A DNA stretch of 64,000 bases from CAIMFV01 sp040757715 (GTDB lineage Bacteria; Pseudomonadota; Alphaproteobacteria; Caulobacterales; Caulobacteraceae), in assembly GCA_040757715.1 (NCBI GenBank), contig JBFLWS010000002.1, positions 124,001 to 188,000 on the forward strand, given 5' to 3'. The position numbers were made by a program, and so were the translations under genes. The notes below the pieces were generated by a model, which was not told the DNA's origin, did not search any database, and saw only the letters and a program-made list of their open reading frames with translations. Positions within the stretch are counted from its first letter, which is position 1, and each line of letters starts with the position of its first letter. Positions 1 to 7,914 of this stretch are shown here, piece by piece.

Positions 1-2
1 TC

Positions 3-194
3 AATCTTGGCGACGTGGGCCGCGCGGCCTACAGCCTGTGCGACCTCTTGGACCGGTTCGACACCAAGGGCGAGGTCAGCGCGCCGGCGCTCCTGGTGCA
101 CATGGACAGCCTGCGCTTGCTGCGCCTGGGCTTGCCTGACGGCGAGGTGGATCGCATTCTCGACGGGCTGCAGGCGGTCACCGCCAAGCACTGA
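3..194 (+). CDS. C-terminal fragment of an unidentified protein (5' end outside window)
   Basis: The reading frame is open from the first bases and ends at a TGA at 192-194, giving the last 63 residues of a protein. The fragment is mostly helical and reads NLGDVGRAAYSLCDLLDRF near its start, then a segment with HMDSLRLLRLG. This loosely recalls the C-terminal part of Hpt-like or CheE-like proteins of Caulobacter chemotaxis clusters, but that is a memory-based resemblance only and too little is visible to name it. The high-GC third codon positions match real genes in the window. There is no obvious terminator after it, and the next gene starts 120 bp downstream. Confidence 0.55.
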   Translation, partial: NLGDVGRAAYSLCDLLDRFDTKGEVSAPALLVHMDSLRLLRLGLPDGEVDRILDGLQAVTAKH

Positions 195-314
195 CGCGAC
201 GGCGCCACACCCGTACGGCATAAACCAATTGTGACCGGATCGCGGCAAAAACCTGTCGCCGACGTGGTTAATGCGGCCTAAAGTCCTAGGGACTCAGCTT
301 GGTCGGAGGTCGCC

Positions 315-521
315 ATGCAGCCGGACGCCATCATCCATGCGGATCACGACCTGACCCTGGCGACCTGGAAAAGCCAGGTGAAGGCGCAAGGGCTCGTTTG
401 CCTCGTCTGCGGCGAAGCGCCGGAGTTGGCTGATCGCAACGCCTTCTTCGACACCGGAGTCTGCGCCGCCTGCGCCTGGGACATGACCGCCAGAGAACGG
501 GCCGCCGACAGCGCGGCCTGA
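315..521 (+). CDS. Small cysteine-containing hypothetical protein
   Basis: This encodes 68 residues from an ATG that has a good GGAGG ribosome site 6-7 bases upstream (304-308). Two Cys-x-x-Cys pairs, CLVC and CAAC, are separated by about 20 residues, the layout of a small zinc ribbon. No catalytic motif is visible. The protein is hydrophilic with no signal peptide or membrane segment, so a cytoplasmic zinc-binding microprotein is the simplest reading. It is transcribed alone and converges on the ParB-like gene. I do not recognise the family. The start, ribosome site and codon use make the gene itself likely. Confidence 0.65.
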   Translation: MQPDAIIHADHDLTLATWKSQVKAQGLVCLVCGEAPELADRNAFFDTGVCAACAWDMTARERAADSAA

Positions 522-537
522 ACTAGCGCAAAGCGCC

Positions 538-1158
538 TCACGCCGGCGGCAGGGGACCGCACCAGCCGGGCAGGTAGGAGGCCTCCTGCCGCTTGGCGAG
601 GGCGAGGGCGCGCTTCAACGCCGCCTCGAAATCCTCATCGAGCGCCTTGAGCTTGATGCGGCTGCGCATGTGCTCAGCCCACTGGAACTCGCTGAACGGC
701 GTGGTGTCCTTGGCGAAACCGCCGGCCCGGCGCAGCTCGCCGGCGAGGCTGCGATAGGGATCATCCACCAGCTTGGCGATGCTCTTCGGGATGGCGTCGA
801 AGTCCTGACGCCGGCCAGCGGCGTCATAGGGATGGCAAAAGCCGCGCATATCGGCGCACACCCAGAAGGACTCCCGGCTGAGATGGCGGAAGTCGGCCAC
901 CACCGTGGTCAGCACATCCTCCACCCCCTCTTCGTGCAAGGCGCGCACCAGGTGATGGTGATCGAGCACATAGGGCCGACCCTTGGGCCCCAGCACCACC
1001 GGCACCATGTGCCGCCCGAGGAACTCCGCGCCCTGGCTCGCGCTTTCCTCGCGCCAGCGGCGGCGCTTTTCATGCACCTCGCGCAGGCCCACGGTGATCT
1101 GGGTCGGCCGCAGGTCGCGGATCGGCGTCGGGGTCAGGCGGGGTTCGCGAAGGGTCAT
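538..1158 (-). CDS. ParB-like nuclease-domain protein (ParBc_2 type)
   Basis: A 206-residue protein from an ATG. The N-terminal half (residues about 10-90) has the look of the ParBc_2 family: PTPIRDLRPTQITVG, then PYVLDHHHLVRAL with the conserved DHHH at 66-69. A second conserved part carries FCHPYDAAGRR near 107-117. Members are annotated as putative ParB-like nucleases, but their biochemical role is not established. It lacks the helix-turn-helix and dimer domain of chromosome-partitioning ParB, and there is no parA beside it, so it is not the segregation protein. It is a single gene, divergent from a small exported protein. Confidence 0.8.
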   Translation of the reverse strand: MTLREPRLTPTPIRDLRPTQITVGLREVHEKRRRWREESASQGAEFLGRHMVPVVLGPKGRPYVLDHHHLVRALHEEGVEDVLTTVVADFRHLSRESFWVCADMRGFCHPYDAAGRRQDFDAIPKSIAKLVDDPYRSLAGELRRAGGFAKDTTPFSEFQWAEHMRSRIKLKALDEDFEAALKRALALAKRQEASYLPGWCGPLPPA

Positions 1159-1236
1159 GTCCTCGTCCAGGTTTGAACCGGTATTGGACTCGCCCGCCGT
1201 GCAAAGCGCAAGACTTCACACAGCCGAACCCGGCGC

Positions 1237-1602
1237 TTGACGCCGAAAGACCGCGTGCGCCCATGCGGGATCGCCGTGGGAGTTACGCTGATGCTGTTGC
1301 TCGTCCTGCTGCAATTGGCCGCCGCTGCGCCGCCGCCCGCCGCCGAAGCGGCCTACGGCGTCTATACCCCCGCCCAAGTGGGCTCCTACGCCCCCGGCCA
1401 TCGCTTGGGCCCGCTACATCGCGGCGCCGGCCGGGCCGTACGGCATCGGCGGATCGACTGCGGTCCCTATCACGCTGAGGACCTGCGCGCCTGCCATGGG
1501 CCGCAGCTTTGGTACGCGCCGCCCCGTCATCACGATTATCGCCAAGGCTATCGCCATCCCGGTTATTCTAGCCGGGGTTATCATCGTCAGGGCTTTTTCT
1601 GA
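1237..1602 (+). CDS. Putative small exported Gly/His/Tyr-rich protein
   Basis: The open frame starts at TTG 1237, or GTG 1255, and encodes about 121 residues. Near the N-terminus is a strong hydrophobic stretch (GVTLMLLLVLLQLAAAA) followed by an Ala/Pro-rich segment, consistent with a signal peptide or anchor. The rest is rich in Gly, His, Tyr and Arg, with repeated YR/HRQG-like units near the end and two Cys. No family is recognised. There is no convincing ribosome site for either start, so the exact start is open. The GC-rich third positions support coding. The envelope is its probable location. Confidence 0.5.
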   Translation: MTPKDRVRPCGIAVGVTLMLLLVLLQLAAAAPPPAAEAAYGVYTPAQVGSYAPGHRLGPLHRGAGRAVRHRRIDCGPYHAEDLRACHGPQLWYAPPRHHDYRQGYRHPGYSSRGYHRQGFF

Positions 1603-1651
1603 GCCGCAAGGAGGCCTTTGCGCCGCGCGGGCGATCGACTATAGCCGAAGC

Positions 1652-1975
1652 ATGACCGTCGCGCCCGAGCCCTCATCCGACAGCGCCGAAGCCCCCTGGC
1701 GGGCCGAGCTCCTCGCCCTACGCGACAGCATCGACAATATCGACGCCGCCCTCATCCATCTGTTGGCTGAGCGCTTCAAGTTCACCCAGCGGGTTGGGGT
1801 GCTGAAAGCCGATTACGCCCTGCCCCCGGCCGATCCGAACCGTGAGGCCGAGCAGATCAAGCGCCTGCGTAGCCTCGCCGAGACCGCAAAGCTCGATCCG
1901 CACTTCGCCGAGAAGTTCCTCAACTTCATCGTGCAGGAAGTGATCCGCCACCACGAGGCGATCAAGCGCGGCTAA
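1652..1975 (+). CDS. Chorismate mutase, AroQ class, monofunctional
   Basis: Chorismate mutase converts chorismate to prephenate, the branch point towards phenylalanine and tyrosine. The 107-residue protein shows the all-helical AroQ signature: LLALRDSIDNIDAALIHLL, then an AERFKFTQRVGVLKADY segment carrying the Arg and Lys expected to bind substrate, then the ADPNREAEQ helix and a final helix with the conserved Gln (IVQEVIRHH). Length fits a standalone domain; no prephenate dehydratase or dehydrogenase is fused. ATG 1652 is chosen because the frame upstream of it does not look like this family. No signal peptide precedes the domain, so it is cytoplasmic. Confidence 0.9.
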   Translation: MTVAPEPSSDSAEAPWRAELLALRDSIDNIDAALIHLLAERFKFTQRVGVLKADYALPPADPNREAEQIKRLRSLAETAKLDPHFAEKFLNFIVQEVIRHHEAIKRG

Positions 1976-2009
1976 ACCGGCGTCCTGGGCCGCCGGCCTC
2001 GCAAGTTCC

Positions 2010-2294
2010 TTAGTGTTTGCCCGAACCCATGGCGTCCGACTTCATCGATTCGGACTTCATGGCGTCGCCCTTGGCCGCCTTGTCGGTCTTCTTCGCCTTC
2101 TTGCCCTTCTTGTCGGCCTTCACGTTGGCTGACGTCATACTGCTCGATTTCATGCTGTCAGAGTGCATGGCGCCCGAGCTCATAGCGCCAGAGTGCATGG
2201 CGTCGGAACCCATGGCGTTCTGGGCTTGAGCCGCACCGGCGAGGGAAAGGGCGGCTGCAGCAGCCAGGGCGAGAGCGAACTTGGTCTTGGTCAT
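2010..2294 (-). CDS. Exported Met/His-rich MXKDX-type pentapeptide repeat protein
   Basis: A 94-residue protein. Residues 1-24 form a clear signal peptide (Lys-rich start, Ala/Leu core, AQA cleavage site). The mature part is two blocks of short degenerate repeats built on (S/A)xM(H/K/G)S, such as SDAMHSGAM and ESMKSDAMGS, around a Lys-rich centre. This matches the 'pentapeptide MXKDX repeat' family, whose function is not established. The regular Met and His spacing would suit periplasmic metal (for example copper) binding; that is inference. The frame continues upstream to an ATG at 2476, but the signal peptide and an AAGGA ribosome site favour 2294. The gene is divergent from the sigma-factor operon and has a matching ECF promoter. 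Confidence 0.85.
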   Translation of the reverse strand: MTKTKFALALAAAAALSLAGAAQAQNAMGSDAMHSGAMSSGAMHSDSMKSSSMTSANVKADKKGKKAKKTDKAAKGDAMKSESMKSDAMGSGKH

Positions 2295-2485
2295 GGGGTA
2301 TCCTTTATGGTGTTGGGCGTCGGCGACCCGGAGCCGAACGCCGGCGCGGCCTTGAGGCTCCATGCTTGCGACAAGGCCGTTCGCCAGGGCCCGGGGGCGT
2401 ATGGGCGATGGGAAGCAAACGGCCTGACCAACTCGAGACTCGAAAGCGCGCCGACGCGCGATCCGCGCCGCCGACATGAGAGATA

Positions 2486-2510
2486 TTCGCAAGCGCGCAG
2501 GATCGGTTAC
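2486..2510 (-). promoter_or_regulatory. Predicted ECF-sigma promoter for the Met-rich protein
   Basis: On the minus strand GTAACC (2510-2505) is followed after 15 bases by CGAA (2489-2486). This is the same pair of boxes as the promoter of the divergent sigma-factor operon and resembles the GTAACC/CGAA promoter described for Caulobacter SigF. It would give a leader of about 185 bases before the ATG at 2294. The spacer is one base shorter than that of the divergent promoter. Confidence 0.6.
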
Positions 2511-2569
2511 GCGCCGCGAAAAATTCTTCCCTCTCGCCATCTTCCCTGGCCTTTGCGAAAGCTTCCCGT

Positions 2570-2595
2570 GTAACCGTGGAAGCTGGCGCAACGTA
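2570..2595 (+). promoter_or_regulatory. Predicted autoregulated ECF-sigma promoter
   Basis: GTAACC at 2570-2575, a 16-base spacer, then CGTA at 2592-2595, placed about 20 bases before the TTG start of the sigma-factor gene. Together with the divergent copy it fills the 321-bp gap 2295-2615, which otherwise shows nothing gene-like. This is the expected arrangement for an ECF factor that transcribes its own operon. Confidence 0.7.
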
Positions 2596-2615
2596 TTCCC
2601 GTCCAGGAGCGGCGT

Positions 2616-3158
2616 TTGCACACCGAAGCCGAGCTGAAGGCCATGATGACCGCGGGCTTGGCGGGGGACGCCGGCGCGCATCGCCGGTTGCTCGCCGCCT
2701 TGGCTGGCCGTTTGCGCGGCTATTTTCGGAAGCGTCTGCACGACGCCTCCGAGGCGGAGGATTTGGTGCAGGAGACGCTGCTGGCCATCCACTTGAAGCG
2801 CGAGACCTATGACGTCAGCCTGCCCCTGACGCCCTGGGTGTATGCCCTTGCCCGCTACAAGCTGATCGACCACCTGCGCCGATCGGGCGCTCGCCCCACC
2901 GCGCCTCTGGACGATGCCGACGCGGTGATGGCCGAGGACGTGAGCGAGGCGACGGACGCCAAGCGCGATGTGGCCGTGCTGCTCGCCCGCCTGCCGGAGC
3001 GCCAGCGCGCCCTCGTCACAGCGGTGAAACTGGAGGGGCGTTCGGTGGAGGAGACCGCAGCGCGGTTCGGCCTCTCGGAATCCGGGGTGAAGGTGACCGT
3101 GCACCGCAGCCTGAAGCGCTTGGCGCGGTTTGTGGGAGGCGCCAGCGATGCGGACTGA
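2616..3158 (+). CDS. sigF: ECF RNA polymerase sigma factor, SigF type
   Basis: A 180-residue sigma-70-family factor with only regions 2 and 4. Region 2 (about residues 20-85) has EAEDLVQETLLAIHLKR and TPWVYALARYKLIDHLRR. Region 4 (about 125-172) has LPERQRALVTAVKLEGRSVEE followed by the recognition helix SESGVKVTVHRSLKR. Start TTG 2616 has AGGAG at 2605-2609. Its stop overlaps the start of the NrsF-like gene by 11 bases, the usual layout for a membrane anti-sigma partner. In Caulobacter the SigF-NrsF pair responds to heavy-metal stress; here the function is inferred from that family and from the divergent Met-rich protein. Confidence 0.85.
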   Translation: MHTEAELKAMMTAGLAGDAGAHRRLLAALAGRLRGYFRKRLHDASEAEDLVQETLLAIHLKRETYDVSLPLTPWVYALARYKLIDHLRRSGARPTAPLDDADAVMAEDVSEATDAKRDVAVLLARLPERQRALVTAVKLEGRSVEETAARFGLSESGVKVTVHRSLKRLARFVGGASDAD

Positions 3159-3792
3159 CGACCTGATCGCGGCCCTCGCCACAGAGGTCGCCCCCGTGGA
3201 CCGGCGCGCCGTGGCCAAGCGCCTCGGCGTCTACGCCCTGGCCGTCCTCCCCGTGTCGGCGGCGGTGATGGTGATGTGGCTGCACCTGCGCCAAGACTTG
3301 GCCGAGGCGGTGTTCAGCGGCTTCTTCTGGGTGAAGTTGGCCTACGCCCTCGCCCTCGCGCTCACGGGATTCTTGATGGCCGAGCGCCTGTCGCGTCCCG
3401 CCGCGCCGTTCCAGCGCCCGGCCGCCTCGGCGGTGCGGGTGATCTTCGGCATGGCGGTGTGGGGCGCGGCCGCCCTCTACCTCACCCCTGCGCCGGAGCG
3501 GCTGGCAACATGGTTGGGCGGCAGCTACAGCGTCTGCGGCGCCTATATCCTCACCCTCTCCCTGCCGATGCTGGCGGCGGCGCTGCTGGCGACGAGGCAG
3601 GGCGCGCCCACCAAGCCAAGGCTCGCAGGTCTCGCCTGCGGTCTCTTCGCCGGCGGACTAGGAGCGGCGGTCTATTGCCTGCATTGCCCGGAAAGCGCCG
3701 CGCCCTTCCTCGCCACCTGGTACACGCTGGGTATGCTGGCCACCGCCGCGCTGGGCGCGCTGCTGGGGCCGCTCACCTTGAAGTGGCGCTGA
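3148..3792 (+). CDS. nrsF: NrsF/DUF1109-type membrane anti-sigma factor
   Basis: A 214-residue protein with a short cytoplasmic N-terminus (MRTDDLIAALATEVAPV, typical of DUF1109) followed by about six membrane segments. DUF1109 proteins hold their cognate ECF sigma factor at the inner membrane until a signal releases it. Cysteines lie in YSVCGAY, LACGLF and CLHCPES. In Caulobacter NrsF, conserved cysteines are needed for metal sensing, so these are the natural candidates here. Start ATG 3148 overlaps the sigma-factor stop, implying translational coupling. The 3' end converges on the aldehyde dehydrogenase gene with almost no gap. Confidence 0.85.
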   Translation: MRTDDLIAALATEVAPVDRRAVAKRLGVYALAVLPVSAAVMVMWLHLRQDLAEAVFSGFFWVKLAYALALALTGFLMAERLSRPAAPFQRPAASAVRVIFGMAVWGAAALYLTPAPERLATWLGGSYSVCGAYILTLSLPMLAAALLATRQGAPTKPRLAGLACGLFAGGLGAAVYCLHCPESAAPFLATWYTLGMLATAALGALLGPLTLKWR

Positions 3793-3793
3793 A

Positions 3794-5305
3794 CTAGACG
3801 TCGAACACGACGCCCTGGGCCAGGGGCAGAGCGCGGCCGTAGTTCACCGTGTTGGTGGCCCGCCGCATATAGGCCTTCCAGCTGTCCGAGCCCGCCTCGC
3901 GGCCGCCGCCGGTCTCCTTCTCGCCGCCGAAGGCCCCGCCGATCTCGGCGCCCGAGGGGCCGATGTTCACATTGGCGATGCCGCAGTCGGAGGCGGCGAG
4001 GAAGGTCTCGGCCTCGATCAGGTCGTTGGTGAAGATGGACGACGACAGCCCCTGGGGCACGTCGTTCTGCAGGGCGATGGCGTCGCTCAAGTCCTTGTAG
4101 CGCAGCACATAGAGGATGGGCGCGAAGGTCTCCTTGCACACCACTTCGATCTGGGCGGACATCTCCACCAGAGCCGGCCGGACATAGAAGGCGTCAGCCG
4201 AACCGGTCTCCACCCACTCGCCGCCAACCACTTGGCCGCCGGCGGCGCGCGCAGCGTCCAGGGCCCGTTGCATGGCCTCATAGGCGGCGCGGTCGATCAG
4301 CGGCCCCACCAGGGTCGAAGTCTCGCGTGGATCGCCCACGCGCACGGAAGCGTAGGCGGCCTTCAGCTTGGTCAAGAGGCCGTCGGCCACGCTCTCGTGC
4401 ACGATGAGCCGGCGCAGCGTGGTGCAACGCTGCCCCGCCGTGCCCATGGCCGCGAAGGCGACGGCGCGCAGGGTGAGGTCGAGATCGGCGCTCGGGGTGA
4501 CGATGGCGGCGTTGTTGCCGCCGAGCTCAAGCAGGCTGCGTCCGAACCTCGCCGCCACTTTCGGAGCGATGGCCCGCCCCATGGCCGTGGAGCCGGTGGC
4601 CGAGACGAGCGCCACCCGGCGATCGTCCACCAGGGCTTCGCCCAGCTCACGCCCTCCGATGACGAGTTGGGCGAGGCCTTCGGGGGCGTCGCCGAAGCGC
4701 ACGGCGGCCTTGTCGAATAAAGCCTGCACGGCCAGCGCCGTGAGCGGGGTCTTTTCCGAAGGCTTCCAGATCACCGGGTCGCCGCAAACGAGGGCGATAG
4801 CCGCGTTCCACGACCACACAGCCACAGGGAAGTTAAAGGCGGTGATGATGGCCACGACGCCCAGCGGACGCCAGTTCTCCATCATGCGGTGCAACGGCCG
4901 TTCGGAGGCGATGACGAGGCCGAAGCTCTGCCGCGACAGGCCCACGGCGTAGTCGCAGATGTCGATCATCTCCTGCACCTCGCCGAGGCCCTCTGAGAGG
5001 ATCTTGCCCGCCTCCAGGGTCACCAGGCGGCCAAGCTCGGTCTTGTGGGCGCGCAGTTCCTCGCCCAGCAGCCGCACCAGCTCGCCGCGACGGGGGGCGG
5101 GAACGTCCTTCCACGCCGCGAAGGCCGCCTCGGCCCGGCGCACCGCCTCCGCCGCAGCGGCCACGGGCGCTTCACGCACCTGGGCCACGGTCTCGCCGGT
5201 GATGGGCGAACGGGCGGCGAGGGTTCCTTGCAGGGCTTCGGGCTTCACGCCCAGTTTGGCCAGGAGGGCCGGGATTTCAGCGGCGACGGAAGAATAAGCG
5301 GTCAA
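3794..5305 (-). CDS. ALDH7-family dehydrogenase (alpha-aminoadipic semialdehyde / piperideine-6-carboxylate type)
   Basis: A 503-residue NAD-dependent aldehyde dehydrogenase. The catalytic Cys is at 294 in GTAGQRCTT and the general base Glu at 260 in LELGGNNA. FNFPVAVWSWN and WKPSEKTPL are cofactor-binding segments. The GNNA and AGQRCTT versions, with the C-terminal GGAFGGEKETGGGREAGSDSW, point to the ALDH7 (antiquitin) branch, which oxidises alpha-aminoadipic semialdehyde in lysine breakdown. The TTG start has GAGG seven bases upstream. The next upstream gene on the same strand, a flavin monooxygenase, ends 32 bases away, so the two may be co-transcribed. The exact substrate is not provable from sequence. 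Confidence 0.88.
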   Translation of the reverse strand: MTAYSSVAAEIPALLAKLGVKPEALQGTLAARSPITGETVAQVREAPVAAAAEAVRRAEAAFAAWKDVPAPRRGELVRLLGEELRAHKTELGRLVTLEAGKILSEGLGEVQEMIDICDYAVGLSRQSFGLVIASERPLHRMMENWRPLGVVAIITAFNFPVAVWSWNAAIALVCGDPVIWKPSEKTPLTALAVQALFDKAAVRFGDAPEGLAQLVIGGRELGEALVDDRRVALVSATGSTAMGRAIAPKVAARFGRSLLELGGNNAAIVTPSADLDLTLRAVAFAAMGTAGQRCTTLRRLIVHESVADGLLTKLKAAYASVRVGDPRETSTLVGPLIDRAAYEAMQRALDAARAAGGQVVGGEWVETGSADAFYVRPALVEMSAQIEVVCKETFAPILYVLRYKDLSDAIALQNDVPQGLSSSIFTNDLIEAETFLAASDCGIANVNIGPSGAEIGGAFGGEKETGGGREAGSDSWKAYMRRATNTVNYGRALPLAQGVVFDV

Positions 5306-5337
5306 GCGCAGGCCTCATGGAATGGTCGTGGCGCGAG

Positions 5338-6507
5338 TCACCTCGCCCCCTCTCCATATATCCAATCGAAGTGCGTGGCGCGCCGGCCAGGATCGTTGCC
5401 GTCCATCATGGCGGCGATGCGGAACGGCAGGCCGGCGAAGGGCGGCGGCATGTGGAACAGATGGGCGTTCAGCCGGGCCCGCTCCTGCACCTTGGTGGTG
5501 CGCGGCTTGCGCAGGGCCTCGTAGGCGACGAGGGCGCCGCGCACGTCGGACGATTCGGCCAGCAGCCGCGCCAGGGCGGCGGAATCCTCGATGGCCATGG
5601 CCGCGCCCTGAGCCAGGAAGGGCAGCATGGGATGGCAGGCGTCGCCCAACAGGGTCGCCCGGCCTTGCGTCCAATGCGGCAGGGGGTCTCGCCCATAGAG
5701 CGCCCAGAGGAACGGCTGCTCCACCGCCGCGATCAGACTGGCCACCGGCTCCGGCCAGCCGGCGAAGTCGGCCGCGAAGTCCGCCGGATCGCCTGGACGG
5801 GTCCAGGACTCCTCGCGCCAGTCGCGCTGCACCACGCCCACCACATTGATGAGCTCGCCGCGGCGCAGATAGTAGTGGACGAAGTGGCGGCCCTCCCCCG
5901 TCCAGACCTGAGCGAAGGGCGGCGTCAGCCCGCGCAAGCGCCAGTCGGCCTTGGCCACGCCCCGCCACGCCACCTGACCGGTGAAGCGCGGGTTTTCGGG
6001 GCCGAACAGGATTTCGCGCACCTTGGAGCGCACGCCGTCGGCCCCCACCAGCACGTCGCCCTCCACGGATCCTTCGCCCGAGACAGCCGCCACGCGCGTC
6101 TCGCTCTGGCGCACGCCGTCCACCGGGAAGCCGAAACGCACGCTGATGGCGGGTTCGGCCCGCACCGCCTGCATTAAAACACCGTGCAGGTCGGCCCGGT
6201 GAATCTGCAGATAGGGCGCGCCCCAACGATGCTCGGCGAACGAACCGAGACGGGTCTCCAGCAGCACTCGCCCAGTGGCCCGATCGCGCACCATGGCCGC
6301 TTCGGGAGCGAAGGCCGTGTCGCGCAATTCGTCTTCCAGCCCGAGGTCGATCAGCACGCGCGTGGCGTTGGGGCTCAATTGCAGGCCAGCACCCACCTCG
6401 GCAGGGCCTTCGGCCCGTTCCAGCACCGTCACGACATTGCCCCGTCGCGCCAGGCTGAGCGCGCAGGTCAGGCCGCCCACGCCGGCGCCGACGACGATCA
6501 CATGCAA
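5338..6507 (-). CDS. FAD-dependent aromatic monooxygenase, salicylate hydroxylase-like
   Basis: A 389-residue single-component flavoprotein hydroxylase. The FAD-binding GAGVGG is at residues 7-12 within a Rossmann fold, the DG motif (LVGADGVRSKVREI) lies near 150, and the GD motif (LLGDACHPMLPFLAQGA) near 285. These place it in the class A group with salicylate and 3-hydroxybenzoate 6-hydroxylases, which use NAD(P)H and oxygen to hydroxylate aromatic acids. The start is TTG 6507 with a GAGGAG ribosome site; the nearby ATG is out of frame. It lies upstream of, and may form an operon with, the ALDH7 gene. The substrate is unknown. Confidence 0.85.
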   Translation of the reverse strand: MHVIVVGAGVGGLTCALSLARRGNVVTVLERAEGPAEVGAGLQLSPNATRVLIDLGLEDELRDTAFAPEAAMVRDRATGRVLLETRLGSFAEHRWGAPYLQIHRADLHGVLMQAVRAEPAISVRFGFPVDGVRQSETRVAAVSGEGSVEGDVLVGADGVRSKVREILFGPENPRFTGQVAWRGVAKADWRLRGLTPPFAQVWTGEGRHFVHYYLRRGELINVVGVVQRDWREESWTRPGDPADFAADFAGWPEPVASLIAAVEQPFLWALYGRDPLPHWTQGRATLLGDACHPMLPFLAQGAAMAIEDSAALARLLAESSDVRGALVAYEALRKPRTTKVQERARLNAHLFHMPPPFAGLPFRIAAMMDGNDPGRRATHFDWIYGEGAR

Positions 6508-6535
6508 GAGCTTGACTCCTCACCCAGGTTGAGAC

Positions 6536-6549
6536 GCCTTAGTTAAGGC
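6536..6549. repeat. 14-bp palindrome upstream of the monooxygenase
   Basis: GCCTTA-GT-TAAGGC, two perfect 6-bp arms, lies 29 bases before the TTG start of the monooxygenase and about 100 bases before the divergent glycosyltransferase. It could be an operator, but no adjacent regulator gene supports this. Confidence 0.3.
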
Positions 6550-6651
6550 TAAGTCGCGGCGGGTTTTCTGGTTTGTATCAATTGAACCCAGATTCGTGGG
6601 CCGGATAGTGCATTTTCTCGCCGCCTCGGGGCTGGGGGGGTCGCACAGGGG

Positions 6652-7914
6652 ATGGTGAAGGTGCTCGAGTGGCGCATGAACGGACCGGCCGGCGGCGGCT
6701 TTGAACATCTCGCCCCGCAGACCGCGTGGATCGATCCGGCGCCGAGTCCCGGCGCGCGGCGCTCGCATCTCATCGACACCACCATGCTCTATGCGCCGCG
6801 TTCGGGCGGGGTGAAACGCTATCTCCTCGCCAAGCGAGCCTGGCTGGCGGGCAATCGACCTGGAGTGCAGCACACCCTGGTGGTGCCAGGGGACAAGAAC
6901 CGTGACAACGGCAAGGGCCTCGTCACCGTGGCCGCCGCGCGTCTCCCCTTCGGCGACGGCTATCGCTGGCCGGCGGCGACCAAGAAATGGGCCGACCGCC
7001 TCGTCGCCCTCGCTCCCGACCTCATCGAGGCCGGCGATCCCTACGGCCCCGGCCACGCGGCGCTGGAGGCCGGCGATCGGCTGGGCGTTCCAGTGGTGGG
7101 GTTCTGTCATTCCGACCCGGCGGCCCTGGCGGCGCTGCATCTGGGCTCCTGGGCCGAGCCGCCCGTTCGCCGGCGCTGGGCCGCGCTGTTCCGGCGTTTC
7201 GACCGAGTGGTGGCCGCCTCACGTCACATCGCCGAGCGCCTCGACTTCGCCGGGGTGCCCAATGTGTTCGTGCAGCCGCTCGGCGTCGACACCACCCTGT
7301 TCCATCCCGGCCGCGCCGACCCTGACGGCCTGCGCCAGGAGCTCGGCCTCTCGCCCCGCACCAAGCTCCTCGTCTTCGCCGGCCGTCCGGCGCGGGAGAA
7401 GAATGTGGACGTGCTGCTGGAGGCCGTGGACCTGCTGGGCGAGGACTATCATCTGTTGCTCATCGCCGCCGGGGCCCAGTGCAAGCCGCAGGACAATGTG
7501 ACCTTCCTCGACTATGTGCGCGAGCCGGAGGACGTGGCGCGCCTCCTGTCCAGCTGCGACGCCTTCGTGCACGCCAATGATCGCGAGCCGTTCGGCCTCA
7601 TCGCCCTGGAGGCTATGGCCTGCGGCCTGCCCATGGTGGGCGTGGCCTCCGGCGGCATCGCCGAGCTGGTGGACCGCGAGGTGGGCGAGCTCGCCCCCCG
7701 CGCCACCGCCGAGGCCATGGCCGACGCTGTGCTCGCCCTGTTCGACCGCGATCTGGCTGAGGTGGGCCGTTCGGCCCGCGCGCGCGCCGTGGCCCGCTAT
7801 GACTGGAGCGCCACCTTCGAAGGTCTCTCACGGCTCTACGCCGAGCTCACCGGCGGACCGGTGGCGGCGGCGGACACCCTGCCCTTCCCGATTGAGGCCG
7901 CGCCCTTCCAGTGA
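6652..7914 (+). CDS. Glycosyltransferase family 4 (GT-B fold)
   Basis: A 420-residue GT-B glycosyltransferase. The C-terminal domain carries the family-4 signature DREPFGLIALEAMACGLPMVGV, containing the E-x7-E nucleotide-sugar motif near residue 312, followed by ASGGIAELV. The N-terminal domain shows LIDTTMLYAPRSGGVKRYLLAKR, an acceptor-binding start typical of this group. The protein has no membrane segment. Donor and acceptor cannot be read from the sequence; glycolipid or polysaccharide synthesis is typical. The gene overlaps the next one by four bases (GTGA), so the two are co-translated. ATG 6652 has an AGGGG ribosome site; ATG 6676 is an alternative. Confidence 0.88.
   Translation: MVKVLEWRMNGPAGGGFEHLAPQTAWIDPAPSPGARRSHLIDTTMLYAPRSGGVKRYLLAKRAWLAGNRPGVQHTLVVPGDKNRDNGKGLVTVAAARLPFGDGYRWPAATKKWADRLVALAPDLIEAGDPYGPGHAALEAGDRLGVPVVGFCHSDPAALAALHLGSWAEPPVRRRWAALFRRFDRVVAASRHIAERLDFAGVPNVFVQPLGVDTTLFHPGRADPDGLRQELGLSPRTKLLVFAGRPAREKNVDVLLEAVDLLGEDYHLLLIAAGAQCKPQDNVTFLDYVREPEDVARLLSSCDAFVHANDREPFGLIALEAMACGLPMVGVASGGIAELVDREVGELAPRATAEAMADAVLALFDRDLAEVGRSARARAVARYDWSATFEGLSRLYAELTGGPVAAADTLPFPIEAAPFQ

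Noticed and set aside
282..294. AGTCC-TAG-GGACT palindrome before the small Cys protein
   Set aside because: Five-base arms are too short to separate from chance and no regulator or repeat supports it.
2295..3218. Long minus-strand frame running in phase into the Met-rich protein and across the sigma gene
   Set aside because: It lies antisense to a clear sigma factor with a matching promoter; only the part from 2294 downwards has a signal peptide and repeats.
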